Shown: positions 9,245 to 18,636, counted from the stretch's first letter. The stretch: DNA of 64,000 bases from Paenibacillus sp. PastM-3 (GCF_029893965.1 NZ_JARXXP010000005.1:186001-250000); one strand, 5' to 3'. The notes: generated from the letters alone by a model not told the origin. A program made the numbers and translations.

Positions 9245-9979
9245 CTAACCTCTCAGCCCGATGCAGACATCCGGCCGGTCCGTAATAATCGCATCCACTC
9301 CGGCGGCCAGCATCCAGCCGATATGCTCCGGCTCATTCACCGTCCAGGCATTAACCTGCACCCCGGCGGCGCGGGCCTCATCTACAGCCTCACGGTTCAC
9401 TCCGAAGAACACCGGATGCAGCGCATCAGCCCTGGTCAGCCGGGCATATTCAGCACCCTGATACAGTCCGGCAATGTACAGCAGCCCTGTTTTCATCTCA
9501 GGATACTCATTCTTCAGCTTTACCATTGAATAATGATTGAACGAGGAGAAAATCACCTGATCCGTCAGCCCGTATTCCCGCACCAGCTCAGCAGCCGCGC
9601 CGGGAAGTCCGGCGTACAACTCCATTTTGGACAGGATGTCCTTGACCTCAATGTTCAGGTACAGACCGTGCTCCTTCACCAGTCCCAGCACCTCCCGGAG
9701 CGTTGGGATCCGTGCGGTTGTATATTGTTCTGCGAACCCTTTATTGAAGTTGAAGGCTTTAAGCTCCTCCAGCGTGTAGGAGGTAATATCACCCTGTCCA
9801 TCAGAGGTCCGGTCAATGCTGTCATCATGAATGACGACGATTTCCCCGTCTTTGCTGAGGTTAATATCAATTTCAAAACCGTCTGCCCCCTGCTCAACCG
9901 CCAGCCGGAAGGCTTCCATCGTATTCTCAGGAGCATAAGCGCTCGCTCCGCGGTGGGCCAAAACTTTGCAGTTATTCAT
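9245..9979 (-). CDS. Glycerophosphodiester phosphodiesterase (first of a tandem pair)
   Basis: 244 residues with the same spacing of motifs as its neighbour: HRGASAYAPENT (9-20), E37/D39 in EIDIN, HDDSIDRTSDGQG from H51, NAWTVNEPEHI and ITDRPDVCIG at the C-terminus. The good ribosome site (GAGGAGGTTG) makes it the first gene of the GDPD-ABC transporter operon. Retention of two complete copies suggests different substrates or expression dosage; this is inference. Confidence 0.92.
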   Translation of the reverse strand: MNNCKVLAHRGASAYAPENTMEAFRLAVEQGADGFEIDINLSKDGEIVVIHDDSIDRTSDGQGDITSYTLEELKAFNFNKGFAEQYTTARIPTLREVLGLVKEHGLYLNIEVKDILSKMELYAGLPGAAAELVREYGLTDQVIFSSFNHYSMVKLKNEYPEMKTGLLYIAGLYQGAEYARLTRADALHPVFFGVNREAVDEARAAGVQVNAWTVNEPEHIGWMLAAGVDAIITDRPDVCIGLRG

Positions 9980-10134
9980 AATCTGTTCAACCTCCTCGTG
10001 AATGGGTCTATATAAAACATCATTAAGAGACTAGCAAAACGGCTCTTGTTCCCGCTTTAGGATTAGCGGCAGGCAGCGGTGGATCTCCCCTGCTAAAGCG
10101 CCATCCTCAGTCAGTCGGTTCAGAGTCAAATCGG

Positions 10135-10325
10135 TTTAAGTGTACTTTGTACAATTAAAACAGCAGAAATTAATCATTATTAGAGAATAACTGTATTCCG
10201 TGCATCTATTCTCCTTAAAAAGGCCTGTTCCGGGCGTTTTCGGAAAATATAAATGTATAGAGTGCAGTTAAAACCTGCAGCGGAGCTATTTAGCCAGGTT
10301 TAGTTGCAGAAAGTACAGTTATTTC
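10135..10325. repeat. Dispersed intergenic repeat, copy A
   Basis: Shares three colinear blocks, in inverted orientation, with 35188-35388. 10254-10271 is an exact 18-nt reverse match to 35191-35208 (TTAACTGCACTCTATACA). 10200-10208 (TAGATGCAC on the minus strand) matches 35243-35251, followed in both copies by ATACA.TTATTCT. 10135-10153 matches 35360-35378 at 18 of 19 bases. It occupies the long leader of the GDPD operon; the remaining sequence from 9980 to 10391 shows no gene. Confidence 0.7.
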
Positions 10326-10391
10326 AGCCCGGCGCATTCATTATGCCGTTCCATTGCCTACGAACAGGACAAGTGCATCTCCGAGAAGAAG

Positions 10392-10413
10392 AAAGGGCGG
10401 GCACTGCCGCCTT
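10392..10413 (-). terminator. Probable terminator after the HAD phosphatase gene
   Basis: A GC-rich stem (AAAGGCGG with CCGCCCTTT, one bulged base) with a 6-nt loop is followed on the minus strand by a pyrimidine-rich CTTTCTTCTTCT. It lies about 65 bp past the phosphatase stop and 410 bp before the GDPD genes. In this context it could also be a GlpP-controlled attenuator; that is speculation. Confidence 0.5.
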
Positions 10414-10478
10414 TATTTGCTTTCTCAGGATCTTCTCACTGTGGAAGCGATAGATCGTCTTCTCATCAGGTTATACAT

Positions 10479-11300
10479 TTAGTTGGTTGCTAGATAGCTT
10501 GTTCTTTCAGGTATGATCCCTGGCAAAACAATATCGGCCAGCGTGTCCAGCACATAATGCGGCTGAATCTGCATCTGCTCAATATCCGTGAGGGAGCTTA
10601 CTCCCGTAAGCACCAGTGCAGTATGCATGCCGCTGCCGGTGCCCATCAGAATATCTGTCTCCAGCCGGTCGCCGACCATCAGGCACCGCTCCGGGGCAAG
10701 CCCCAGCTTGTGCAGTGCTTCCCGGGCGTAGTACAGTGACGGCTTGCCCATCACCAGCTCGGATGGTTTCCCCGCTGCGATCTCCAGCGCCTTGACGATG
10801 GCCCAGGTATCAGGGATATATCCGCCCGGCACCGGGCAGACCGGATCGGGATTCACAGCCACCAGCTTTGCCCCCGATCTTGCCGCCGTCATTCCGAGCC
10901 GCAGCTTCTCGTAAGTGAAGCTCCGGTCCATGCCGATCAGCACATGGGTTGCCGCTGCCGGTTCGTCCGTAACAGCCACGCCGCACAGCTCCATCTGCCT
11001 GCGCATCACCTCTTCACCGACCAGGTACAGCCTCGCCTCCGGCTCCTGCCTGGCAAAATACATTCCGCTGACATACAGCGCAGTCAAGATCTCCTCTTCC
11101 CGGCAGCTGAGGCCCATTGCGGCCAACCGGTTCAGGCAATCCAGCGGGGTGTGCACCGCACTGTTGGTGAGAAAAAGAATTTTTTTGCCGCGCCTGCGCA
11201 GCTCTGTCACTGCCTGCTCCACTCCCGGAAGCAGCTGGTCGCCAATGAACACAGTTCCATCCAGATCAAAGCAATAGGCTTCATACGAAGCGATGTCCAT
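10479..11300 (-). CDS. HAD-IIA family sugar/glycerol phosphatase (NagD-like)
   Basis: About 273 residues from ATG 11300, chosen because GAGGTGG lies just upstream; an ATG at 11324 lacks a ribosome site. HAD motif I DLDGT (nucleophile D12, acid D14), motif II LFLTNSA, motif III lysine in VMGKPS, and MVGDRLETDILMG (motif IV). The large insertion between motifs II and III is the C2 cap typical of NagD/p-nitrophenylphosphatase proteins. Such enzymes often act on glycerol-3-phosphate or 2-phosphoglycolate. Between glpP and the GDPD genes, a role in glycerol-phosphate turnover is a reasonable inference. Confidence 0.85.
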   Translation of the reverse strand: MDIASYEAYCFDLDGTVFIGDQLLPGVEQAVTELRRRGKKILFLTNSAVHTPLDCLNRLAAMGLSCREEEILTALYVSGMYFARQEPEARLYLVGEEVMRRQMELCGVAVTDEPAAATHVLIGMDRSFTYEKLRLGMTAARSGAKLVAVNPDPVCPVPGGYIPDTWAIVKALEIAAGKPSELVMGKPSLYYAREALHKLGLAPERCLMVGDRLETDILMGTGSGMHTALVLTGVSSLTDIEQMQIQPHYVLDTLADIVLPGIIPERTSYLATN

Positions 11301-11404
11301 CTGCGGCCACCTCATTTCTCTCATGTTGCCGGAACAACCGGAATTTTGCGCACAAAAAAACCAGCTCCAGAAAGGAGGCCCTCCTCTACGCGTATAGGCA
11401 TACG

Positions 11405-12019
11405 TTAGATCGGAACACCAATTTCTGACCGCTGGGTTTTCTCATCGTCTCCACCCCGGGGTGCTGTATGTAGTTTCGGTTGTTTCCATAATGACGCGTC
11501 GCCGATGGATACATAGTCTGCGCCGCTTTCTAGTGCACTGCAAATTTCTTCCTCGTGCCGGATCAATCCGCCGACAATTAACGGCTGCTTGATACGCTGC
11601 TTCATCTCCCTGATAATCCTCGGCATAAGACCAGGCATCAGCTCAACTTCATCAGGATTGCTAGACTTAATCATGCGCAGCGCCGTTTCTATTGCCGCCG
11701 AGTCGATCGCGAACACCCGCTGGATACTGGCGAGCCCGTGCTGTCTGGCTGTGGCGATGGCGTTGCTTTTGGTAGTAATAATCCCGTCCACCTTAAAGGC
11801 TTCAGCCAGGTACTGGATCGCCGCCGCATCCCGCCCGATTCCGCCGACCATTTCGACGTGTACAAAAATCTGCTTACCCGCTTCCTGCAAAGGCCGTACA
11901 ATCTGTCCCAGATTGTTTATGTTGCCGGTCATCAGGTTCACCCTTTTTACCGGACAGCTTATGGCCTGCCTGATCTGCGATTCTTCTGTAATGGAAGCAA
12001 TGATGGGGTTATGCTTCAT
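11405..12019 (-). CDS. glpP: Glycerol-3-phosphate-responsive antiterminator GlpP
   Basis: About 204 residues from ATG 12019 (GGGAG 11 bases upstream). Motifs shared with B. subtilis GlpP: NPIIASITEESQI at the N-terminus, VNLMTGNINNLG, FVHVEMVGGIGRD, DGIITTKSNAI, ELMPGLMPRI and PLIVGGLIRHEEEI. The fold is a TIM barrel that binds glycerol-3-phosphate and stabilises leader mRNAs of glp genes by antitermination. Here it sits upstream of a HAD phosphatase, two GDPDs and a Ugp-like importer in the same orientation. This suggests it controls that block through the 0.5-kb leader in front of the first GDPD gene (inference). Confidence 0.9.
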   Translation of the reverse strand: MKHNPIIASITEESQIRQAISCPVKRVNLMTGNINNLGQIVRPLQEAGKQIFVHVEMVGGIGRDAAAIQYLAEAFKVDGIITTKSNAIATARQHGLASIQRVFAIDSAAIETALRMIKSSNPDEVELMPGLMPRIIREMKQRIKQPLIVGGLIRHEEEICSALESGADYVSIGDASLWKQPKLHTAPRGGDDEKTQRSEIGVPI

Positions 12020-12205
12020 GCCGAGGCACACTCCCTTTCGCTTATCGCCTGGTCACCGGCTTGTATGGCTTCCGGCCCTGAAACCAATGTTACAGCTCTT
12101 TTGTTGGCCCCGTATTCGGGCTATGTAAAAGTTAGTGTTAACGGGGAAGCAGTCATTTTTCCTTCTTTTAACCAAATGATCGAGAACCTGTCTGCATTCC
12201 CGCAC

Positions 12206-12234
12206 ATAAAAAGGACACCACCGCAGTGATGTCC
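12206..12234 (-). terminator. Intrinsic terminator
   Basis: GGACATCAC pairs with GTGGTGTCC (9 bp, one wobble; 12226-12234 with 12213-12221) around a TGCG loop, followed by TTTTTAT on the minus strand. It ends the UPF0173 hydrolase gene 20 bp upstream. Confidence 0.85.
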
Positions 12235-12253
12235 CTCTACAAACCTTATGCTG

Positions 12254-12946
12254 TTACAGCTCCAGACTCTCTCCATATTCAAGCGCTATACCGGCAATAC
12301 CTGCCTTGTTAAGGGAGTCAACAAAGCTGGCCACATCCTGGCGGATCGGCGGGAAAGTGTTGTAATGCACCGGCAGCACCTGCTTGGCGTTCAGCCATTT
12401 GGCGGCAATCAGCGCATGCTCCGGTCCCATCGTGAAATGCCCGCCCATCGGAAGAATCGCCAGGTCGATGTTATATAGCTCGCCGAACATTTTCATATCG
12501 CTGAACAGCCCGGTGTCGCCGGCATGCAGTACGGTTTTACCTTCTGCTTCAATAATGAAGCCTGCAGGCATCCCGCCGTAAACAATCCGCTGCTCATCGT
12601 CCAGCGTAATGCCGCTGGTGTGGAAAGCGTGAATCATCGTTGCTTTGGCAAACCCAAGGTCTACCGTCCCGCCGATATTCATTCCGATTGTCTGCTCTAC
12701 ACCCTTCCACCCGATATACGTAGCCAGCTCCACAGTCGCGACCACTGGCGCATTGTTGGCGATGGCAATCGGAGCAGCATCCAGAATATGATCCGCATGT
12801 GCATGGGTCAGCAGCACCGCATCTGTCTTAATATCCTCAGGCTTCGTCACCGCAGCCGGATTACCGCTAATAAATGGATCGATAATCAGCGACTTGCCGC
12901 CTACCTCAAGCTGTACACAGGAATGGCCGTGAAAAATAATCTTCAT
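12254..12946 (-). CDS. UPF0173 metal-dependent hydrolase (metallo-beta-lactamase fold)
   Basis: 230 residues. Zinc-binding THAHADH at 47-53; further MBL ligands in MIHAFHTS, LHAGDTG and VLPVHYNTFP. The N-terminus MKIIFHGHSCVQLE is the hallmark of the UPF0173 (YtkL) family. The substrate is unknown in this family. The gene stands alone, with its own terminator, and is divergent from the PaaX-type regulator. Confidence 0.9.
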   Translation of the reverse strand: MKIIFHGHSCVQLEVGGKSLIIDPFISGNPAAVTKPEDIKTDAVLLTHAHADHILDAAPIAIANNAPVVATVELATYIGWKGVEQTIGMNIGGTVDLGFAKATMIHAFHTSGITLDDEQRIVYGGMPAGFIIEAEGKTVLHAGDTGLFSDMKMFGELYNIDLAILPMGGHFTMGPEHALIAAKWLNAKQVLPVHYNTFPPIRQDVASFVDSLNKAGIAGIALEYGESLEL

Positions 12947-13154
12947 CTCTTATCTCTCCTCTTCTTCTATTAAAATAATGGACCTGCCGTGCAAAACCAT
13001 ACCGTTTACGTTACAATGACAAATGAGCATGGACGAACTTCGCTACAAAAGTTGCGGTTTCCTTTTCCCGCTGCTCAATATATCTATTTTTATAACGAAC
13101 GTCTATATTTATAATATATTCATTATTACTACCTGTCAAGAGAGGCGTGAGAAC

Positions 13155-13940
13155 GTGCTGTCTGTCGAAAAAACGATGCTCTTCCTGCTGTCCCGCGTGG
13201 ACCGGATGGGCGCCCAGCAATTTGTCGAAATCTATGAACAAAGAGGCTACACCTCTACCTATATCCGCAACAGCCTGTCCCGCCTGAAAAAAGAGGGCTA
13301 CATCGCCTCTCCGGTCCGTTCCCAGTACTGCATCACCTCTGCCGGCCGCGCCTACATCAAGTCCATTAACAGCAAACCGGCCCGTTATGAGCAGCAGTGG
13401 GATCATACCTGGGATGTGGTCATGCTCGAAGTGCCGGAACAGGAGCGCAAGAAACGGGATGCTTTTCGCACCTCTATTCTGCAGCTTGGTTATGGGCTTC
13501 TATATAACAGTGTCTACATCTCCCCCTGGAATTACCGCCGGGAAGTGACGGACTATGTTGAGAGCCTGCAGCTCACCGGCAATGTCTCCATTCTGCGCGG
13601 CGAGTTTGCGGAAGGAACCATTACTCCGGCCAAGGCCTGGGACATCTGGCAGCTGGACAAGCTCGAAGCACTTTACTTAGACAAAAGCGCCTGGATTTCC
13701 CGGGAGTTTGTCCCGCTTGCAGATGAGGCCATCCGCAATGGTAAGGCACTGCCGCTGTTCCTGCTGTTCCTGCAGATCGGCGAAGAAATGAGCGGCCTGA
13801 TCATGGCCGATCCTTCCCTGCCGGATGAGCTGCTGCCGGCCGGCTGGCCCGGCAAAGCCGTTATCGCCGAGCTTCAGGCTGAGTGGCGCAGGCTGGCTGC
13901 GGCGATTCCGCGGGATTCCTTTTACGCTCAGTTTACCTGA
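13155..13940 (+). CDS. PaaX-like transcriptional regulator
   Basis: About 261 residues from GTG 13155, preceded by GAGGCGTGAG. The longer open frame from 13023 translates into low-quality sequence over an AT-rich promoter region. N-terminal winged helix (SVEKTMLFLLSRV, then YTSTYIRNSLSRLKKEGYI), central PaaX domain (WDHTWDVVMLEVPE, LGYGLLYNSVYISPW) and a C-terminal PaaX_C-like helical part. PaaX proteins repress aromatic (phenylacetyl-CoA) catabolism; no such genes are nearby, so the target is unknown. Upstream, 13080-13125 is an AT-rich partly palindromic stretch around AACGAACGT that could be its own operator. Confidence 0.8.
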   Translation: MLSVEKTMLFLLSRVDRMGAQQFVEIYEQRGYTSTYIRNSLSRLKKEGYIASPVRSQYCITSAGRAYIKSINSKPARYEQQWDHTWDVVMLEVPEQERKKRDAFRTSILQLGYGLLYNSVYISPWNYRREVTDYVESLQLTGNVSILRGEFAEGTITPAKAWDIWQLDKLEALYLDKSAWISREFVPLADEAIRNGKALPLFLLFLQIGEEMSGLIMADPSLPDELLPAGWPGKAVIAELQAEWRRLAAAIPRDSFYAQFT

Positions 13941-13968
13941 GTTAGCAGGCTCGGTGAGAAACCAAGGG

Positions 13969-14004
13969 AAAAAGGGGCAGCCCCATTGCGGGCTGTCCCT
14001 TTTT
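13969..14004. terminator. Bidirectional intrinsic terminator
   Basis: A 15-bp stem (13969-13983 with 13990-14004; one G-U pair) with a 6-nt loop CATTGC has A-runs on one side and T-runs on the other. It separates the convergent PaaX-like and YyaL-like genes. Confidence 0.92.
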
Positions 14005-14011
14005 GTTTATT

Positions 14012-16126
14012 TTATACCTGCCGGCCGGTGGCCAGCAGCTCTTTGACTGCATCAAGACTGGTAAGCGGGGCCCGGCAGGCAAAATTGCGGCATTCGTAGG
14101 CCGTAGCCTGCCCGTCCACTGCCGGCTTATCCTGTAGATGAGGCAGAAGCGTGTGCAAGTCTTCACCGTCACTGCCTGCATAGTTGACGATCAGCGAGGC
14201 ATCCGGCAGGTAAGTCTGCTGGACCTGGGCCAGCATGCTGTGCAGCACAGGGTCCTCCAGCTTGCCGGACAGCACCCATTCGCGTCCGCCGGACAGCAGC
14301 GCCAGATGTGCCTGCAGGTACATCGAATAACCCGGCGGATATTCCCCCGCCGCAGAAGCCAGTACCGCTGCCGTCCGCTCGGCTATCGCCTTCAGCTCCA
14401 CATCCTGTGTAATTACAGACAGCTTGTAGAGCTGCTTGGCTGCTACCGAGTTGCCGGACGGCAGCGCCCCGTCATATAGCTCCTTGGAGCGGATCGGCAG
14501 CTCTTCCCCGTCTACGCCGGTGAAGAAAAAGCCGCCGCCTTCCTCGTCGCTGAACAATGCAAGCAAACCATCCTTCAGCTGCAGCGCCCGGTCCAGATGG
14601 ACCACTTGGCCTGTTGCCTCATACAGCTCAGTTAGGCCCCAGATCAGGAAAGCATAGTCGTCCACATAGGCCGGAATCGCCGCTTCCCCGTCACGGTAGC
14701 GGGCCAGCAGGCGGCCATCCTCACGCCGGCGCAGCTGCTCCCAGATGAAATCTGCCGCAGCAGACGCAGCCTTGGCATACTCCGGCTTTTGCAGTGCCTT
14801 CGCACCCTTTGCCAGCGCCGCGATCATCAAGCCGTTCCAGGCTGTGAGCACCTTATCATCCTTCAGCGGATGAATCCGCTCCTCCCGGTAAGCGAACAGC
14901 TTCTCACGCCACTCCCCGGTCCGCGTCTTCATGCCAAGCGGATTCATGCCCAACCGTTCAGCCATGTCCTCCGGCAGACCCTGCAGCAGGTTCGGAATAT
15001 TCGCACCCTCGAAGTTTCCCTCAGGTGTAATACCGTACACATGGCAGTAGGAGTGCATATCCTCCAGATCCAGCGCTTCCGCCAGCTCATCCCGGGTGAA
15101 GACATAGAACTTGCCTTCTACACCTTCGGAATCAGCATCCTCAGCCGAGTAAAACGCCCCTTCAGGCGAAGTCATATCACGCTGCACATACGTAAAGATC
15201 TGCTCGGCAATCTCCGCATACAGCGGCTTCCCGGTAATCTGGAAAGCCTCGAGATAAGCGATAGCCAGCAGCGCGTTATCGTAGAGCATTTTCTCAAAAT
15301 GCGGTACCAGCCACTCCCGGTCTGTCGAGTAGCGGGAGAATCCGAAGCCGATATGATCGTAAATCCCGCCGCGGTACATACTGTCCAGCGTCTTCTCCAC
15401 CATCCGCAGCGCTTCCGGCTGCTGGTAAGTCTGGCTGTACGCCAGCAGAAACGACAGGTTATGCGGCGTCGGGAACTTCGGCGCATTGCCGAACCCGCCA
15501 TACTCCTCGTCGAACTGGCGCTGGTACAGCTGGAACGCTTCATGCAGCAGTTCTTCGCCGGGCAGCGCTCTGCTATCCCCGCCTGCCTGCTGGGCATTCT
15601 TGCGGTCCAGCTCCTGCAAGCTTGCGAGCAGATCATCGCCGAGCTGGTCCAGCGCATCGCCGTCCTGCTCCCACTTCGTATGGATCTGCTCCAGTATATC
15701 CATCAGCCCGATCCGCCCCAGCATCCGCCGTTTCGGGAAATACGTCCCTGCATAAAACGGCTTCTTGTACGGCGTCAGCAGCACTGTTAGCGGCCACCCT
15801 CCGCTCCCGGTCAGCGCCTGACACACCGACATATACAGCCCGTCAATATCCGGCCGCTCCTCGCGGTCAACTTTGATGGCTACGAAGTTATCGTTGAGAA
15901 GCTTGGCGACGTCGTAGTCCTCGAAGGATTCTCTTTCCATTACATGACACCAATGGCATGTGCTATAGCCGACTGAAAGGAAGATCGGCTTGTTCTCCGC
16001 CTGCGCCTTGGCAAAAGCCTCCTCGCCCCATGGATACCAATCCACGGGGTTGTGGGCGTGTTGTAACAAATACGGGGACTTTTCATTTATTAGTCGATTA
16101 GGCTGTTTGTCTTCTTTGATCTCCAC
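14012..16126 (-). CDS. YyaL/Spata20-like protein: thioredoxin-like domain plus (alpha/alpha)6 barrel (DUF255)
   Basis: 704 residues, the usual length. N-terminal DUF255 thioredoxin-like domain with the CHWC redox motif (57-60) in [11 protein letters not shown], and [12 protein letters not shown] and [11 protein letters not shown] blocks. From about residue 200 a long helical six-hairpin glycosidase-like region includes [25 protein letters not shown] and [11 protein letters not shown]. The family is highly conserved from bacteria to man, yet the reaction is unknown. Cytoplasmic, single gene, ending at the shared terminator. Confidence 0.92.
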   Translation of the reverse strand: MEIKEDKQPNRLINEKSPYLLQHAHNPVDWYPWGEEAFAKAQAENKPIFLSVGYSTCHWCHVMERESFEDYDVAKLLNDNFVAIKVDREERPDIDGLYMSVCQALTGSGGWPLTVLLTPYKKPFYAGTYFPKRRMLGRIGLMDILEQIHTKWEQDGDALDQLGDDLLASLQELDRKNAQQAGGDSRALPGEELLHEAFQLYQRQFDEEYGGFGNAPKFPTPHNLSFLLAYSQTYQQPEALRMVEKTLDSMYRGGIYDHIGFGFSRYSTDREWLVPHFEKMLYDNALLAIAYLEAFQITGKPLYAEIAEQIFTYVQRDMTSPEGAFYSAEDADSEGVEGKFYVFTRDELAEALDLEDMHSYCHVYGITPEGNFEGANIPNLLQGLPEDMAERLGMNPLGMKTRTGEWREKLFAYREERIHPLKDDKVLTAWNGLMIAALAKGAKALQKPEYAKAASAAADFIWEQLRRREDGRLLARYRDGEAAIPAYVDDYAFLIWGLTELYEATGQVVHLDRALQLKDGLLALFSDEEGGGFFFTGVDGEELPIRSKELYDGALPSGNSVAAKQLYKLSVITQDVELKAIAERTAAVLASAAGEYPPGYSMYLQAHLALLSGGREWVLSGKLEDPVLHSMLAQVQQTYLPDASLIVNYAGSDGEDLHTLLPHLQDKPAVDGQATAYECRNFACRAPLTSLDAVKELLATGRQV

Positions 16127-16243
16127 TTATGTAGCCTCCTTATACGGAATGTGCCTTTGTTAGTATTACCCATTGAATGGCAAAAAGACACTAGCATGGG
16201 TTAGTGCCTCGGTTCGCTTATGTTCGAGTCAAACAACGGTGTA

Positions 16244-16780
16244 CTAACCTCTAAGCCTTGTTACCACAACTAACAGTACAATAATTCCGAGCAAAATCAG
16301 CCAGCTTACTGGGTAACCGAAATTTAATCCCCAGCCGACTCCGAACCTCTTCTCGACGATTAGGTTTGGATCCTTACGATTGAAATAAATCATACCTAAC
16401 TTTATCATCATCATGGACAGGTCTGACAATGGAGTAATCGGCAGATCGCTCCAAGCGGCTTCCGCCCTGACCAGCCCAAAACAGGATAACTAACTAATAA
16501 GAAGCTTGCTGTAATCATAAAACATGACCAAGTACGGTGGAAAGTTACGTCTTGTCTAATGGAACGGTTCGGATCAGTGGGTTGAGCCTGCTGCTTTACT
16601 CTGCGAATACTCCCATTCTCAAATGTGAACAAAAGTGTTATAAACACTTGTATTATCGTAGTCATAAACACAGAACTATAAGATTTATCTGCATAGCGGT
16701 CAACGTTCCAACTGCTGTTGTAAAGGATGTAGCATCTAGTCCATTAAAGCCATAACTTTTTCGGATTGTATTGTTGCGCC
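16244..16780 (-). pseudogene. Decayed DUF1648/DUF5808 membrane protein gene
   Basis: Three successive reading frames on the minus strand together give the C-terminal half of one family. About 16780-16690: YGFNGLDATSFTTAVGTLTAMQ. About 16671-16490: TIIQVFITLLF, a basic loop, then FMITASFLLVSYP. About 16480-16410: GQGGSRLERSADYS ending VHDDDK. Finally 16405-16244: LGMIYFNRKDPNL, then the DUF5808 signature VEKRFGVGWGLNFGYP and a last membrane helix. Each change of frame needs a small insertion or deletion, and the N-terminal half is absent. The short last segment might still be read from a TTG at 16429, but it has no convincing ribosome site. Confidence 0.75.
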
Positions 16781-16790
16781 TAAACAATAG

Positions 16791-16815
16791 AAAAAGGAGC
16801 CCTTTTACAGGCTCC
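16791..16815 (-). terminator. Orphan terminator hairpin
   Basis: GGAGCC pairs with GGCTCC (16810-16815 with 16796-16801), followed by TTTTT on the minus strand. It lies immediately upstream of the decayed DUF1648 gene and has no intact gene ahead of it, so it probably belonged to a lost neighbour. Confidence 0.6.
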
Positions 16816-17200
16816 CCCTTCGACGGTGTTTGATCGTTCGAGTATCTTTAAAAGTCACACTTCACATCATTAGAAATACTTGGGCACCGCTTGTTCACTT
16901 TCCGTTTTAAAGGAATGCTACTAGGCATGTGTGTTCAGAGATGCTCTGCGACACAACCCCTCGCTTTCAGTTGACTTAGTGATTAGTTAAATTCCTCTTG
17001 TAGCCCTAGCACCGAATGGTCCAACGGAACCACACCTCTCTTCACACCGTCAAAAATATCTTGCACAGATTTCAAGCTTCTTATACATCGTATGCTCAAA
17101 CAATTTTAAAGGTGGGGGAAGGCCTCAATTAATCAAAGTTCTCTTCCAGAGTTGTCTAATTAATCACATTCAGACTTCACCTGAGAATGCAGGAACCGCA
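16816..17200. other. Non-coding gap between decayed gene and collagen-like gene
   Basis: 385 bp with no recognisable gene or element on either strand. Short open stretches are interrupted by stops in all frames. Confidence 0.4.
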
Positions 17201-18034
17201 TCAGCTCACCTGTTGCAATGAGAGCCGTATGGCTTCAAGAATGATTGGAGTGCCTGCCAGTATCGTATCTCCAGCAGCTTGAATCACCAATGAGTTACTC
17301 TTTACTGTATACAACCTGCCCTCCTGCAAGACACCATTAATATATAAATTAAGGATGCTATTCGTATCTGTTCCAGTAAATTGACTGATATTGGCGCCAT
17401 TGTCATTCGTGAATTGGGCTGCCGGAATAGTGATAGAGCTTGTAATATTGGATGGTGCAAAATAAAAATATCTGAAAACTGCAGGGATGACAGCTATATT
17501 GGCAATGTCAACGGGCGGGCCCGTCAGTCCTTGTGGGCCTTGCGGTCCAGCGGGGCCTTGCGGTCCGGCGGGGCCCTGAGCTCCCGCTGCACCTTGAACA
17601 CCTGCCAAACCCTGAGGACCTAAGAATCCTGGAGGTCCTGGAGGTCCTGGGGGACCTGCACTTCCGTGAGCCCCCGCACTTCCAGGAGCGCCATCCGTGC
17701 CTTGGTTCCTTGTCACACGTTGTGATCCGCCATCGCCCTTAAGGCATCTTAATTCACTCTGAAGCTGCTCCCATTGGGCTTCTGTAATGCACTGTACTCG
17801 TTGCTTTTTATACACCACACGTAATTTTGGGGTGCCTTTTGCTTTTCTGCATTTACGTTTTGGCTTCAATGATGGATTGCTTTCAGCTTTTAATACACAG
17901 TTCTTTCCTGTTCTCCGTCTTGACCGCTCCGTCTGCAAGACCGGTTGTCCCTTACCTGCATACCGTATTTTCTTTATTATTCTGACTTTGCATTTTTTAT
18001 TTATTAGACAGCTTGAATTTTGAATGAGTGTCAA
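17201..18034 (-). CDS. Exosporium-type protein: basic N-terminus, collagen-like Gly-X-Y repeats, DUF4183 C-terminus
   Basis: 277 residues from TTG 18034, with a perfect GGAGGAGGT eight bases upstream. Residues 1-100 are strongly basic ([14 protein letters not shown]). About 110-170 is a collagen-like tract of Gly-X-Y triplets ([26 protein letters not shown]). The C-terminal part is a DUF4183 domain with the diagnostic [16 protein letters not shown]. Collagen-like filaments with a globular cap are known on Bacillus/Paenibacillus spore surfaces (BclA type), and DUF4183 is often found in that role. It faces a second DUF4183 gene divergently. Spore-surface location is inference. Confidence 0.8.
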   Translation of the reverse strand: MTLIQNSSCLINKKCKVRIIKKIRYAGKGQPVLQTERSRRRTGKNCVLKAESNPSLKPKRKCRKAKGTPKLRVVYKKQRVQCITEAQWEQLQSELRCLKGDGGSQRVTRNQGTDGAPGSAGAHGSAGPPGPPGPPGFLGPQGLAGVQGAAGAQGPAGPQGPAGPQGPQGLTGPPVDIANIAVIPAVFRYFYFAPSNITSSITIPAAQFTNDNGANISQFTGTDTNSILNLYINGVLQEGRLYTVKSNSLVIQAAGDTILAGTPIILEAIRLSLQQVS

Positions 18035-18222
18035 GCTGATTACCTCCTCCTACACACAGTTTCATTATTTTACACTGGATATCTGTAGCTGATTGGACCA
18101 ATGGTACTGTTCACATAAATTCAACGAAACAAATTTTCCAACAAAGAGATGATCATTTTGCCGTGGCACTAGTTTTTAACATTCATATCGTATATAGAAT
18201 CTTCAAAAGGGAGGTGAAAAAG

Positions 18223-18636
18223 ATGCCCCTTATAAAACCTGTTTTTACAGCCACTTCGACAACTCCTGTTGCAACAGGAGGTGCAATTGGTACTGTTGTA
18301 ACTCCAGCAGCAACCCGGTTCTTCGCTACAGTAGCAGCCGGTGATGTTGGCCCAGTCGTTACAACCATAACTGCTGCCAGTTTTGTTGATGACGCTAATG
18401 CTCCTGTAGTGGATCTCCCCACTTTGACATCCAATGAGTATTTCAACGTGTACGTCAATGGGGTGCTACAACAAAAATCTCTGTCAACCGTTTCTCCAGC
18501 AAGTTTGGTACTCGATACAAATGCTATTGCTGTTGGGGTACCAGTAAGCCTTGAAGTAGCCAGCTTTGCCAATGTCGCATCAAGCATCACAACACAGCCT
18601 ACAATTTCCACACCAGTTATTACTATTGTTACGTAG
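18223..18636 (+). CDS. DUF4183 domain protein, probable spore-surface component
   Basis: 137 residues from ATG 18223, preceded by GGGAGGTG at 7 bases; in-frame upstream codons lack a ribosome site. The DUF4183 core is recognisable: FVDDANAPVVDLPTLTSN, then YFNVYVNGVLQQKSLSTV, paralogous to the same segment of the collagen-like protein encoded divergently ([16 protein letters not shown]). The ends are rich in Thr/Ala/Val. It has no collagen tract and no signal peptide. The close divergent arrangement (about 190 bp between starts) suggests joint, probably mother-cell, expression. Confidence 0.75.
   Translation: MPLIKPVFTATSTTPVATGGAIGTVVTPAATRFFATVAAGDVGPVVTTITAASFVDDANAPVVDLPTLTSNEYFNVYVNGVLQQKSLSTVSPASLVLDTNAIAVGVPVSLEVASFANVASSITTQPTISTPVITIVT

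Noticed and set aside
11352..11395. Terminator between glpP and the HAD gene
   Set aside because: There is a run of seven T on the minus strand, but no convincing stem directly before it.
14789..15790. 333-codon open frame antisense to the YyaL-like gene
   Set aside because: Shadow of a high-GC coding region; the minus-strand product is conserved end to end.
17500..17700. Short regular repeats that could suggest a tandem or CRISPR-like array
   Set aside because: They are the Gly-X-Y collagen codons of the DUF4183 gene; spacing is 9 bases and in frame.
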